Under the pieces are notes generated by a model. The model made no database searches. It was not told the origin of the DNA and saw nothing but the letters and a program-made list of their open reading frames with translations. DNA of 22,816 bases from JBCCSZ01 sp039199225 (lineage in GTDB: Bacteria > Bacteroidota > Bacteroidia > Chitinophagales > Saprospiraceae): positions 1 to 22,816 of the forward strand of contig JBCCSZ010000099.1 in the NCBI GenBank assembly GCA_039199225.1. Direction: 5' to 3'. A program made the position numbers and the translations under genes. Below, piece after piece: positions 1-6,753 of the stretch. Positions within the stretch are counted from its first letter, which is position 1, and every line of letters begins with the position of its first letter.

Positions 1-1431
1 CCCCGATTTGAAGATTTGTTGGTGCCGGACCGTGGCCGCCGTGGGACCATTACGACCTTGGACAGCATCAAGTTGTTTGGGAAGGTACGCAACATCGGAC
101 AAGATACACTCTTTGATTACGACATTTACTTTAGCCTCGACAATGGCTCGCCTGTCTTCGTTCCAATCGATCAGCTCATTGCTCCTGGCGACAGCCTGTT
201 GTTGGACTTCGGCTCTTCTGCCGATTGTTCTACCCCTGGTACGCATACGTTCAATGCTTGGATCGAGGTGGAGGAAGATGGTCAAACATATTTGGACACC
301 TTGGAATCACCTGTAGAAGTGGTTCAGCTGGACAATCCCGAGCTTACCTTTCCTTTTGTTGTAGACTTTGAGCAAGCAGTCGGCAAAACCTACACGGCCA
401 ACAGACTGGGAATCGATGGACTGGATTTTCTGGACTACAATACCAATGGAACCAGCAACTTGAGCTTTTCCAACGGCAGCCTTCACTTGGCTTCTGAGGA
501 GGACGATGGCAGCCTGAACATCGACAATGAGGTTATTATGACCCTGAACGTCGGAAGGCGCACGGAGGATGCCAATAAGCATGTGCTGCTCAATTTCCAA
601 TTTGCCTCTGAAGTCGACGAGGATGCTCCGCTGTCTAACGGCTTGGTGGATACCATCTGGGCTAGGGGCGTGGATACAGACGAATGGGTCTATGTGGCAT
701 CGTTGGATGGCAATACCAGTTGGTCTACCGTCGAGGGGCTTGATATTACGGCAGCCATTACGGCGGCTGGTCAATCGCACTCTAGCAGTACCCAAGTAAG
801 ATTCCAGCAGCGAAGCAGTCGGGGGCTGGTTCTTGGAAGCATGAATGCTGAATTCAATGTGCCGCTGCCTGTAGAGCTGAGTCTTTTCGAGGCAACCAAG
901 CAATTGGAGAATGTGTTGCTAAACTGGCAAACCATCGAGGAGATCAACAGCGATTATTTCGAGATTGAGGTAGCCATCGGTGAAGATCAGATGGCGGCTG
1001 CCAACTTCCAGTCTTTGAGTAGGGTAGAAGCGGTGGGGAACAGTGTGGATACTCAGGACTATTATTTCCTCGATGAAATCATTCACATCCTTGGCAATCG
1101 TTACTATCGTCTGAAAATAGTAGACCAGGACGGTTCTTTCGAGTATTCGCCGCTGCGAGTCGTGTATTTCGAGGAGAAAGACTTGGCGACGATGGTCTAT
1201 CCGAATCCATTTAAAGATGAAATCTATCTGCAATTATCAGAGCGGACGGCTCAAAATATTCGCTTGGAGCTGTGGGATATCCGAGGGGTCAGGTTGCGTT
1301 CAGAGGAGGTGTCCTATCAACCTGGACAATTGATCAAGCTCCCGGAGAGTACACAATTGGCCCCTGGGGCTTACATACTCAACGTATGGAGTGGCTATCG
1401 ACGCGAGCAATTCCGCATTCTAAAACAGTAG
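1..1431 (+). CDS. Secreted protein with T9SS type A C-terminal sorting domain (5' end missing)
   Basis: The reading frame is open from base 1, so the true start lies upstream and only about 476 C-terminal codons are present. The visible N-terminal part (KVRNIGQDTLFDYDIYFSL) resembles a CARDB/Ig-like beta domain. A middle beta-rich region follows, then the Bacteroidota linker PVELSLFEATKQLENVLLNW with EINSDYFEIE. The last ~78 residues start at VYPNPFKDEIYLQL and end GAYILNVWSGYRREQFRILKQ. This is the usual shape of a T9SS type A sorting domain: YPNP motif, short beta strands, basic end. Family knowledge: such proteins cross the outer membrane through the type IX system and are released or anchored at the surface. 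No catalytic motif is visible in the part present, so the function is unknown. Two hairpins after the stop probably end the transcript. Confidence 0.85.
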   Translation, partial: PRFEDLLVPDRGRRGTITTLDSIKLFGKVRNIGQDTLFDYDIYFSLDNGSPVFVPIDQLIAPGDSLLLDFGSSADCSTPGTHTFNAWIEVEEDGQTYLDTLESPVEVVQLDNPELTFPFVVDFEQAVGKTYTANRLGIDGLDFLDYNTNGTSNLSFSNGSLHLASEEDDGSLNIDNEVIMTLNVGRRTEDANKHVLLNFQFASEVDEDAPLSNGLVDTIWARGVDTDEWVYVASLDGNTSWSTVEGLDITAAITAAGQSHSSSTQVRFQQRSSRGLVLGSMNAEFNVPLPVELSLFEATKQLENVLLNWQTIEEINSDYFEIEVAIGEDQMAAANFQSLSRVEAVGNSVDTQDYYFLDEIIHILGNRYYRLKIVDQDGSFEYSPLRVVYFEEKDLATMVYPNPFKDEIYLQLSERTAQNIRLELWDIRGVRLRSEEVSYQPGQLIKLPESTQLAPGAYILNVWSGYRREQFRILKQ

Positions 1432-1461
1432 CAAAACCGCAAAAGGCGCTTGTTTAAGCCC

Positions 1462-1494
1462 CATGATGAGGGGTTGTCAGACCTACTCATCATG
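1462..1494 (+). terminator. First stem-loop after the T9SS protein gene
   Basis: CATGATGAG (1462-1470) and CTCATCATG (1486-1494) are perfect inverted repeats with a 15-nt loop, about 30 bases after the stop at 1431. The following bases are moderately T-rich (CTTTAATTATC then TTTTTATT). It is a weaker terminator than the next hairpin, with which it may act in series. Confidence 0.5.
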
Positions 1495-1520
1495 CTTTAA
1501 TTATCGGTTTTTATTGATTG

Positions 1521-1558
1521 AGTATCCTTGTCGACCAAGGATACTTTTTGTTTTTTGG
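1521..1558 (+). terminator. Rho-independent terminator
   Basis: AGTATCCTTG (1521-1530) pairs perfectly with CAAGGATACT (1536-1545) across a 5-nt loop. TTTTTGTTTTTT follows at once. The T tract is on the + strand only, so this ends transcription from the T9SS protein gene upstream. Confidence 0.88.
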
Positions 1559-1592
1559 CAAAAATCAAGCGTTGAAAAGTGCTAAAAAGAAT

Positions 1593-1600
1593 AATTTTGA
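1593..1600 (+). promoter_or_regulatory. Possible Bacteroidota promoter reading into the gene-free stretch
   Basis: TAATTTTG matches the Bacteroidota -7 consensus TAnnTTTG exactly. A TTG at 1573-1575 lies 17 bases upstream, at the short end of the usual -33 spacing. Transcription would start near 1606, just after the terminator of the preceding gene, with no ORF of note before the terminator-like hairpin at 2031-2063. The region is AT-rich, so chance matches are possible. Confidence 0.3.
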
Positions 1601-1818
1601 TTCACAAAAAAATGAGCCTTATGAAGATTTAGTATACTGATTGTCAGTTATTTATAATTTAAGTGGCTGTTATAAATCGTGCATTTACTTTTCACAATAA
1701 GGTCATTTTGTATTTGTTGAAGCGTAGAAAACTTAAGATTATTGTATTGTGAGTGACGGGAAAATGAGGAGATAAGATAAATCAGCCAAAAGGGTTGATT
1801 CCAAAATTGAAAATAAGT

Positions 1819-1883
1819 TTCGGATATGTTCATGGGATTATAATTTGTTAGTAGTGAGTCGTATGCCAAACAGGATACGACTT
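1819..1883 (+). repeat. Copy 1 of a two-copy repeat with hairpin
   Basis: A block of 31 bases (1819-1849, beginning TTCGGATATG) recurs exactly at 1994-2024. After one extra A comes an 11-base block GTAGTGAGTCG, also shared with copy 2. The repeat ends in a hairpin: AGTCGTAT (1857-1864) pairs with ATACGACT (1875-1882), extended by CC/GG with a bulged G. Unlike copy 2 it has no T tract after the stem. The stem bases differ from copy 2 but remain paired. See copy 2 and the findings. Confidence 0.85.
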
Positions 1884-1955
1884 ACTCCTAATCGTTCCGA
1901 AACCTAAAGATATAAAGAGTTATTGTAATAAATAAGATTTTACACTAAAACTCTA

Positions 1956-1986
1956 GGGCCTCGGCCCCGCCGATTTGAGTATCGGC
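1956..1986 (+). other. GC-rich double hairpin in AT-rich spacer
   Basis: Within an AT-rich stretch there is a short GC island. GGGCC/GGCCC (1956-1960 and 1963-1967) forms a very tight inverted repeat. GCCGAT (1969-1974) pairs with ATCGGC (1981-1986) around a 6-nt loop. It sits directly before repeat copy 2. Together they could form a folded RNA of about 110 bases ending at the hairpin and T run near 2063. No known RNA family was recognised. Confidence 0.4.
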
Positions 1987-1993
1987 ACATTCA

Positions 1994-2063
1994 TTCGGAT
2001 ATGTTCATGGGATTATAATTTGTTGTAGTGAGTCGCGTTCCAAAAACGCGACTTTCTTTTTTT
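1994..2063 (+). repeat. Copy 2 of the two-copy repeat, ending in a terminator hairpin
   Basis: Bases 1994-2024 repeat 1819-1849 exactly and GTAGTGAGTCG follows directly. The terminal hairpin is AGTCGCGTT (2031-2039) with AACGCGACT (2045-2053), a perfect 9-bp stem with a 5-nt loop, followed by TTCTTTTTTT (2054-2063). The T run is on the + strand. The nearest + strand gene already has its own terminator at 1521-1558, so this hairpin probably ends a separate non-coding transcript. Confidence 0.85.
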
Positions 2064-2155
2064 ATGCCTACCAGGTCGTTCTCCTCTCGTTCTACAATCG
2101 GTTCTATACACTGTTATCCTACACCATCATAAGGCAAAAGGCCAACCCCACCAGT

Positions 2156-3019
2156 TTAGGCAATCCACTCTTTTATCTTGTGTTCAATCTCTGCAAATTG
2201 GGCGTGATGAGGCATGTGCTTACAGCCCTTCAGTATGTACACCTCCTGTAAATTTTGGAATACCTTCTCAGCCTGTTTGATCGTTTTGCTCGCTGGAAAA
2301 AAGACATCGTTCTCTGCAGCCATAATGAATACCGGATTCTTAAAGTGAGCCACATCCTGCTTTTGAAGGATGCTCGGTCGTCTGTAATCCAGATGAACAC
2401 CCTGTAAGATGGCTTTTTGAAATTGGAACATGTACTCGTCGTCCTCGGGAACGAAATGCCGAATAAACTTCCTCAAATCTCCGTCTTTTTGGGTCAAATG
2501 AAATCTCAGGAGCGGAAGGGTCAGCTTGGTCAACGAAGGCCAAAAGTCGCCATTTGCCAGGCCGCTAGGTACTACCAGGATGCACTTTTCTACTCTGTGG
2601 GGCTTGTGCGTGATGAGCTTCTGAAGTATGTAGGCACCATAAGAAACACCAACAAAATTGGCTTTCTCAACAGACAACTGATCCAACACCTCGTCGGCCC
2701 ACCTAGCAAACGAATCATCCTTGATGTCAATGGTGGTTTCCGCACTTTTGGTGGCCTGCCCAATGGTATCTATCGCAAAGATTTTATAATGGGCTTGTAG
2801 GCTTTTTACACTTTCCAGCGTCAGTGGTGAGCCAGCGTGAACACCGTGGAACAAAACCAACTTTTTGCCATTTTCATTTCCCGAAACAATCACCCTCGTC
2901 TTTCCAAAAGAAGTGTCCACATCTATTTCCCGATAAGGAAAGTCAAGACTTTGGGCCTTCAGGTCATACAATTCAAGGACTCTTTGCTTTGATTCCGGTG
3001 ATTTATAAATACTTTTCAT
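2156..3019 (-). CDS. Alpha/beta hydrolase
   Basis: The protein has 287 residues and no signal peptide, so it is probably cytoplasmic. It has the full alpha/beta-hydrolase set: oxyanion-loop LFHGVHAG (HG at 58-59), nucleophile elbow GVSYG with Ser126, acid Asp238 in AAENDVFFP, and His268 in GCKHMPHH. Length is usual for the family. The substrate cannot be read from the sequence. The ATG at 3019 gives a sensible N-terminus. The gene is divergent from a TetR-type regulator with only 67 bases between the starts, so the TetR protein probably controls it. The hydrolase substrate or product may be the ligand. It converges on the gene-free interval at its 3' side. Confidence 0.88.
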   Translation of the reverse strand: MKSIYKSPESKQRVLELYDLKAQSLDFPYREIDVDTSFGKTRVIVSGNENGKKLVLFHGVHAGSPLTLESVKSLQAHYKIFAIDTIGQATKSAETTIDIKDDSFARWADEVLDQLSVEKANFVGVSYGAYILQKLITHKPHRVEKCILVVPSGLANGDFWPSLTKLTLPLLRFHLTQKDGDLRKFIRHFVPEDDEYMFQFQKAILQGVHLDYRRPSILQKQDVAHFKNPVFIMAAENDVFFPASKTIKQAEKVFQNLQEVYILKGCKHMPHHAQFAEIEHKIKEWIA

Positions 3020-3074
3020 ATCAACTGACTTATTTTGGGCAATCGCATTTTTTGTAAAAATAGTCCATTTGGCC

Positions 3075-3082
3075 TAATTTCG
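3075..3082 (+). promoter_or_regulatory. Possible promoter of the TetR gene
   Basis: TAATTTCG differs at one base from TAnnTTTG and has TTG (3052-3054) 20 bases upstream, a normal spacing. The predicted start of transcription falls at or within a base or two of the ATG at 3087, so the message would be leaderless or nearly so. The 67-base divergent spacer must also hold the hydrolase promoter. No clear operator palindrome was found. Confidence 0.3.
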
Positions 3083-3086
3083 CAAT

Positions 3087-3686
3087 ATGAAGACAAAACA
3101 TTTGGTAAAACAAACGGCAAGGGTCTGCTTCAACGAGAAAGGATTGATGAATGTAACGTTGCGGGATGTCGCAGCTCAACTCGACAAAAGCTACGGAAAT
3201 ATTACCTATCACTACCCCACGAAGGAGGCTGTGATCACAGAGCTTTTCGACGATATGAATGCCGAGTTAGCGGCTTTGCAAAAGCCGCCACAGATGGATC
3301 AGCTGTTGGCCTACTTCCTCTTTCTGCCCAAGGTGAGCTTTGATATAACTTTGAAGTATTTGTTCTTCACCATCGATCACAATGAGATCAAACGGAACTA
3401 TCCCGATTTCTTTGCCAGGGTCAAAAAGCTAAATGATCAAAGAAAAGTCAAATGGTATGGCTTGTTGAAGTTTATTTACGACGAGGGCTTTTTGAGAAAT
3501 GATCTGGTAGCTGAAGATTTGAACTACCTTATGTTTCTGAGCGCCAGCGTCCGGACGATGTACTTCCAGTTTAACGAGCCAGCTCATTACAAGAAGTCTC
3601 AATACACCAAGTCTGTCAACCTCCTTTTGAAACCTTACTTAAGCGTCAAGGGGTTGGAAGTATATCGGCAATGTCTTGTGGACTAA
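3087..3686 (+). CDS. TetR/AcrR-family transcriptional regulator
   Basis: The protein has 199 residues. The N-terminal region has the TetR helix-turn-helix: MNVTLRDVAAQLDKSYGNI followed by TYHYPTKEAVITELF, at about residues 21-54. The YHYPTKEAV stretch corresponds to the classic YYHFxSKEEL. The C-terminal ~140 residues are helical and aromatic-rich, as expected for a ligand-binding and dimer domain, with no specific ligand signature. It is divergent from the alpha/beta hydrolase and convergent with the YpdA-like gene (17 bases between stops). The likely role is as a repressor of itself and the hydrolase, inferred from gene order. Confidence 0.9.
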   Translation: MKTKHLVKQTARVCFNEKGLMNVTLRDVAAQLDKSYGNITYHYPTKEAVITELFDDMNAELAALQKPPQMDQLLAYFLFLPKVSFDITLKYLFFTIDHNEIKRNYPDFFARVKKLNDQRKVKWYGLLKFIYDEGFLRNDLVAEDLNYLMFLSASVRTMYFQFNEPAHYKKSQYTKSVNLLLKPYLSVKGLEVYRQCLVD

Positions 3687-3703
3687 TATCCTATTCAGCA
3701 AAT

Positions 3704-4705
3704 TTACCGCTGCCCCCGAAACGGCCCCGCCGCAGCCGCTGGCTGCTCCTCGACAATCTGGCGAATAATCATTTGCGCATGTACCCGGGTGTTTTCAATG
3801 AAAAACTTGCTGGTCAACATTCCTCCTGCCAAGACGCCGGCAACGTAGACACCTGGAAGATTGGACGCTAGGCTCTCTAGGTCTTTGGCCGGAATTTTTT
3901 TATCATCATCCGTCCAGCTGATGCCCAGGCGGGCGAGCAGGTCGTAGTTGGGCTTGTAGCCGGTCATGGCCAACACGAAATCATTGGCGAGTTCAAAGGG
4001 ACCTTCCGGCCCATCGATGAGCACCGAATGGGGGCGAATCTCCTTGAGCTGGCTGTTGAAATGGGCCTTGATGGAGCCTTCCTTGATGCGGTTTTCAATG
4101 TTCGGGCGGATCCAGTACTTAACGGTCGGTTTGATCTGCTCTTTGCGCACCACCATGGTCACCTCAGCGCCCTTGTGGTAGGTTTCCAATGCGACATCGC
4201 AGGCCGAGTTCCCAGCTCCGACAATCACCACCTTCTGCCCCACATAGGGGTGGACTTCATCGTAAAAGTGCTTGACTTTCGGCAATTCCTCACCGGGAAT
4301 ATTCAGCAGCCGGGGCGTGTCGTAGAAGCCGGTTGCAACAATCACTTTGTGGCTGCGATAACGGTCTTTGCTCGTGTGTATGAGGTACTGGCCGTCAGCA
4401 GTTTCCATCGACAAGACTTCTTCGTACAAATTCAGACACAGTTTCCAGCTTTCAGCCACCCGCCGAAAGTATTCCAGCGATTCACTGCGCGTCGGCTTGT
4501 CGGCATGCGAAATGAAGGGGACACCCCCGATTTCCAGTAATTTAGAGGTGGAGAAAAAGGTCATATTCGAAGGGAAATTGTAGAGCGAATTGACCAAAAC
4601 GCCTTTTTCGAGCACTACATAGTCCAAACCCGCCTTTTGTGCTTCTATAGCACAACAAAGTCCTATCGGGCCACCTCCTATAATTATCAGATCAAAGACT
4701 TTCAT
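3704..4705 (-). CDS. ypdA: YpdA-family putative bacillithiol disulfide reductase (FAD/NAD(P)-binding)
   Basis: The protein has 333 residues and two dinucleotide-binding motifs: GGGPIG (10-15) at the N-terminus for FAD, and VGAGNSA (162-168) for NAD(P)H. YpdA-type blocks include LYNFPSNMTFFSTS (41-54), IGGVPF (59-64), VATGFYDTP (123-131), KPWI-like KYWIRPN (196-202) and the C-terminal YVAGVLAGG...FIENTRVHA. Family knowledge: YpdA reduces bacillithiol disulfide with NADPH in the cytoplasm. In the Staphylococcus protein a Cys sits in GGGPCG. Here that position is Ile14, with a Cys-Cys pair at 17-18 instead. The tail after ~322 (QPAAAAGPFRGQR) is low-complexity and not part of the fold. No bacillithiol synthesis gene is in the window. 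A general flavoprotein oxidoreductase role is the alternative. Confidence 0.85.
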   Translation of the reverse strand: MKVFDLIIIGGGPIGLCCAIEAQKAGLDYVVLEKGVLVNSLYNFPSNMTFFSTSKLLEIGGVPFISHADKPTRSESLEYFRRVAESWKLCLNLYEEVLSMETADGQYLIHTSKDRYRSHKVIVATGFYDTPRLLNIPGEELPKVKHFYDEVHPYVGQKVVIVGAGNSACDVALETYHKGAEVTMVVRKEQIKPTVKYWIRPNIENRIKEGSIKAHFNSQLKEIRPHSVLIDGPEGPFELANDFVLAMTGYKPNYDLLARLGISWTDDDKKIPAKDLESLASNLPGVYVAGVLAGGMLTSKFFIENTRVHAQMIIRQIVEEQPAAAAGPFRGQR

Positions 4706-4720
4706 TCGATTTATTTTGCT

Positions 4721-4728
4721 TATATTTG
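4721..4728 (+). promoter_or_regulatory. Candidate -7 promoter element TATATTTG
   Basis: TATATTTG is an exact match to the Bacteroidota -7 consensus on the + strand, 16 bases outside the ypdA start codon and pointing away from it. No TTG is found at the -33 distance. It could drive the 55-codon ORF at 5005, giving a leader of about 270 bases, or an unrecognised transcript. Confidence 0.4.
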
Positions 4729-5004
4729 CCTTACAGCTATTAGAAAGTTTTTAGAGAAATAAACATTGAACCATCCAGCTTGACAGCTTTATATGGATTT
4801 TTCTCTCTTTTTTCTAAACAGATTACCAAAGTTATCGGTTTATAATTAGTTGGTCAAGAGAGAAATTCCTTCCAATAGCATTGTGCTAATCTACTAACTC
4901 AAAAGTTGTTAAGTTTCGCACTCAGCGAACAAAATTATGCCGTAAGGCCGTTCTCATCAAGAGAAACATTAACTATTTGTACATCTATCCAAAACCTGGA
5001 CTTT
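4729..5004. other. Spacer or long leader before the 55-aa ORF
   Basis: About 275 AT-rich bases lie between the TATATTTG element and the ATG at 5005. Only small possible stems are seen (for example TAGCA/TGCTA around 4876-4888). No RNA family or riboswitch was recognised. Confidence 0.4.
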
Positions 5005-5172
5005 ATGAATGCCATTCCTATTAAGATCGTGAAGCTAACTACTGGTTCTGTAACCATCAAATTGTTGGACAACGATCGACATCAAGAAGTTCCCCGTCGG
5101 GTCTTTGACAAACGACTAGCGTTGGGTAAATACGATGTCATGAATCCTTCAATTTTCTCCAGCGTTATCTAA
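5005..5172 (+). CDS. Small protein of unknown function (55 aa)
   Basis: Starting at the ATG at 5005 the product is MNAIPIKIVKLTTGSVTIKL... ending NPSIFSSVI. The frame is open to a TTG at 4906, but the upstream part does not look like protein, so the ATG is preferred. It is a compact beta-rich sequence with a basic EVPRRVFDKRL segment. There is no signal peptide, membrane segment or cysteine. It has its own candidate promoter (4721-4728) and an inverted repeat suited to a terminator just after the stop (5189-5218), which supports a separate transcription unit. The family is not recognised. The sequence reads like a conserved small cytoplasmic protein, but this is impression only. Confidence 0.55.
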   Translation: MNAIPIKIVKLTTGSVTIKLLDNDRHQEVPRRVFDKRLALGKYDVMNPSIFSSVI

Positions 5173-5183
5173 AAGCCAACTTC

Positions 5184-6581
5184 TCAATAGCCCAATAACT
5201 GAAGCATTTGATTGGGCTTTTGCTCTTCAAAAATTACGCTGTCAACCAAGTTACCTTGTTGGTTGCGGTCTACTAGTATGTGCTTGGGCGAAGGGATCAG
5301 ACAGTGTTTGATGCCTCCATGCCCGCTGATGGCGTCCTGGTAAGCGCCCGTGTGAAAAAAGCCTAGATAAAGAGGCTCTGAATCACCCTCTGAAATCTGA
5401 GGTAGATACACTTGGTTGAGGTGTACTTCTGAGTTGTAGTAATCTGAATTGTCGCAACTCAGTCCGCCGATGTTGACCCTTGTGTAGGGGCTCTTCCATT
5501 TGTTGATCGGCAGTAAAATGAAGCGTTGAGAAATGCCCCAACTGTCCGGTAGCGTGGTCATCAAGGAGTTGTCAATCATGTACCACAGCTCATTGTCGTT
5601 TTGTTGCTTTTGGTCCAAGACGGAGAAAATAGTGGCGCCGCTTTCGCCAACGGTATAGCTGCCAAACTCTGTATAAATATCTGGTTCTGGTACCCCGGCC
5701 TCTTCACAAGTCGTCTGTATTTGCTCGACAATTTGCCGAATCATGTATTTGTAGTCAAATTCAAAGCCCAAAGAGTTGCGAATCGGCAGGCCGCCACCAA
5801 TGTTGATGGCCGTCAAATCGTCGCAAACCTTTCGCAGCGAGCAATATAGATCGATGGCCTTTTTCAACTCACCCCAATAATAAAGGGTATCCCGAATGCC
5901 CGTATCCACAAAAAAGTGCAACATCTTTACCTTAAAGTGCTCATCACCCAAGAGTTGTTCTTCAAAAAAGGGAATGACATCCTTGTTGCGAATCCCTAGT
6001 CGGGAGGTGTAAAACTCAAAATTGGGCTCTTCATCGGTCGCCACGCGGATGCCCAGGTTGCAGCCGTTTTTCAGATGCTCTTTGTAAAAATCCAATTCGG
6101 ACTTGTTGTCCAACACAGGGATCACATTTTCAAAGCCATCTTCTATCAGCCCGACGATTTTTTGAACATAGGAACGCGGTTTGAAGCCGTTGTTGATGAG
6201 GATGGTTTGCTTGTCTATTTTATTGGCTTCGTAGAGCTTGCGCACCAGGTCGATGTCGAAAGCAGAAGAGGTTTCCAGGTGGACGCCATGCTCCAATACC
6301 TCGTCCAAAATATGCTTGAAATGCGCACTTTTGGTACAATAACAATAGTAGTATTTACCGCCATAGCCCAAGGATTTGATGGCACGGGTAAATAGATTTT
6401 TGGCGCGTTTTATCTGAACACCAATGTTGGGCAGATAGGTGAATTTGAAGGGCGTTCCGTATTTGTCGATTAAATATTTGAGCGGAACGCCTCTGAACTG
6501 AAGGTAACCGTCTTCCAAGTCGAAACCATCCTGCGGAAAATAAAAGGTCTGATCAATCAGATCGAAGTAAGTATTTGTCAC
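5184..6581 (-). CDS. Fold-III PLP-dependent decarboxylase, arginine decarboxylase-like
   Basis: The protein has 465 residues, without a signal peptide. It fits the alanine-racemase-fold decarboxylases (ornithine/diaminopimelate/arginine type). YCTKSAH has Lys84 as the likely PLP Schiff-base lysine. IGGGLPIRN (261-269) is the glycine-rich phosphate loop. TEFGSYTVG (304-312) stands in for the usual EPGR. LSCDNSDYY (374-382) has the active-site Cys-Asp (376-377), and FFHTGAYQ (408-415) carries the late tyrosine. It is far shorter than classic SpeA (~630 aa) and resembles the short form annotated as arginine decarboxylase in Bacteroidota. That would make agmatine for polyamine synthesis. Exact amino-acid specificity is inferred. 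No other polyamine gene is adjacent. A promoter element TACATTTG lies at 6624-6631. Confidence 0.78.
   Translation of the reverse strand: MTNTYFDLIDQTFYFPQDGFDLEDGYLQFRGVPLKYLIDKYGTPFKFTYLPNIGVQIKRAKNLFTRAIKSLGYGGKYYYCYCTKSAHFKHILDEVLEHGVHLETSSAFDIDLVRKLYEANKIDKQTILINNGFKPRSYVQKIVGLIEDGFENVIPVLDNKSELDFYKEHLKNGCNLGIRVATDEEPNFEFYTSRLGIRNKDVIPFFEEQLLGDEHFKVKMLHFFVDTGIRDTLYYWGELKKAIDLYCSLRKVCDDLTAINIGGGLPIRNSLGFEFDYKYMIRQIVEQIQTTCEEAGVPEPDIYTEFGSYTVGESGATIFSVLDQKQQNDNELWYMIDNSLMTTLPDSWGISQRFILLPINKWKSPYTRVNIGGLSCDNSDYYNSEVHLNQVYLPQISEGDSEPLYLGFFHTGAYQDAISGHGGIKHCLIPSPKHILVDRNQQGNLVDSVIFEEQKPNQMLQLLGY
5189..5218 (+). terminator. Terminator-like hairpin of the 55-aa ORF, inside the end of the convergent decarboxylase gene
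   Basis: AGCCCAAT (5189-5196) and ATTGGGCT (5211-5218) form a perfect 8-bp stem with a 14-nt loop, followed by TTTGCTCTT on the + strand. It starts 17 bases after the stop of the small ORF and overlaps the last codons of the minus-strand decarboxylase gene. Confidence 0.55.
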
Positions 6582-6623
6582 TACCTTTTCAAATTAAAAA
6601 TTTTACTTTTTGTCAGAGCACAC

Positions 6624-6631
6624 CAAATGTA
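6624..6631 (-). promoter_or_regulatory. Candidate promoter of the decarboxylase gene
   Basis: Read on the minus strand this is TACATTTG, an exact TAnnTTTG match. Transcription would start near 6618, giving a leader of about 37 bases before the ATG at 6581. No TTG is seen at the -33 position. Confidence 0.4.
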
Positions 6632-6753
6632 AGTTGAATTTTGAAAATGCGTAGACCCTCTACCATATTTTTTTGTTATTTTTACGCTCCTTTAAACCGC
6701 ATTTTACCTGAAGTATAAATACCCTTTTTACACGGAAGTGAAATTTTTTGTCT

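Larger units (their letters stand above)
1559..2155. other. Gene-free AT-rich interval of ~600 bases
   Basis: No convincing coding sequence is present on either strand. Contents are a possible TAATTTTG promoter (1593-1600), repeat copy 1 (1819-1883), a GC-rich double hairpin (1956-1986), repeat copy 2 with a terminator (1994-2063), and 90 bases of unremarkable sequence before the hydrolase stop codon at 2156. Bases 1601-1818 are AT-rich with nothing recognisable. Confidence 0.7.

Noticed and set aside
307..903. Minus-strand ORF of 198 codons opposite the first T9SS protein
   Set aside because: Antisense shadow; the + strand frame has clear T9SS and beta-domain motifs.
1648..1869. Minus-strand ORF of 73 codons in the gene-free interval
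   Set aside because: AT-rich, composition unlike a folded protein, and its start overlaps the structured repeat copy 1. No promoter or homology signal recognised.
1956..1986. tRNA or known riboswitch in the GC-rich island
   Set aside because: Too short, no cloverleaf, no CCA end, and no recognised aptamer core.
2013..2022. TTATAATTTG in the repeat as a -7 promoter box
   Set aside because: Spacing within the box is off by one from TAnnTTTG, and it sits just before a terminator hairpin; more likely part of the RNA element.
3732..3746. GCAGCC/GGCTGC hairpin near the convergent ends of the TetR and ypdA genes as a terminator
   Set aside because: It lies inside the ypdA coding end (Ala-rich codons) and has no T tract; chance from codon composition is enough.
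4028..4540. + strand ORF of 170 codons opposite the YpdA-like gene
   Set aside because: Shadow of a gene with two intact dinucleotide-binding motifs.
4906..5004. N-terminal extension of the 55-aa ORF from a TTG codon
   Set aside because: Extension reads as random sequence; the ATG at 5005 begins the part with protein-like composition.
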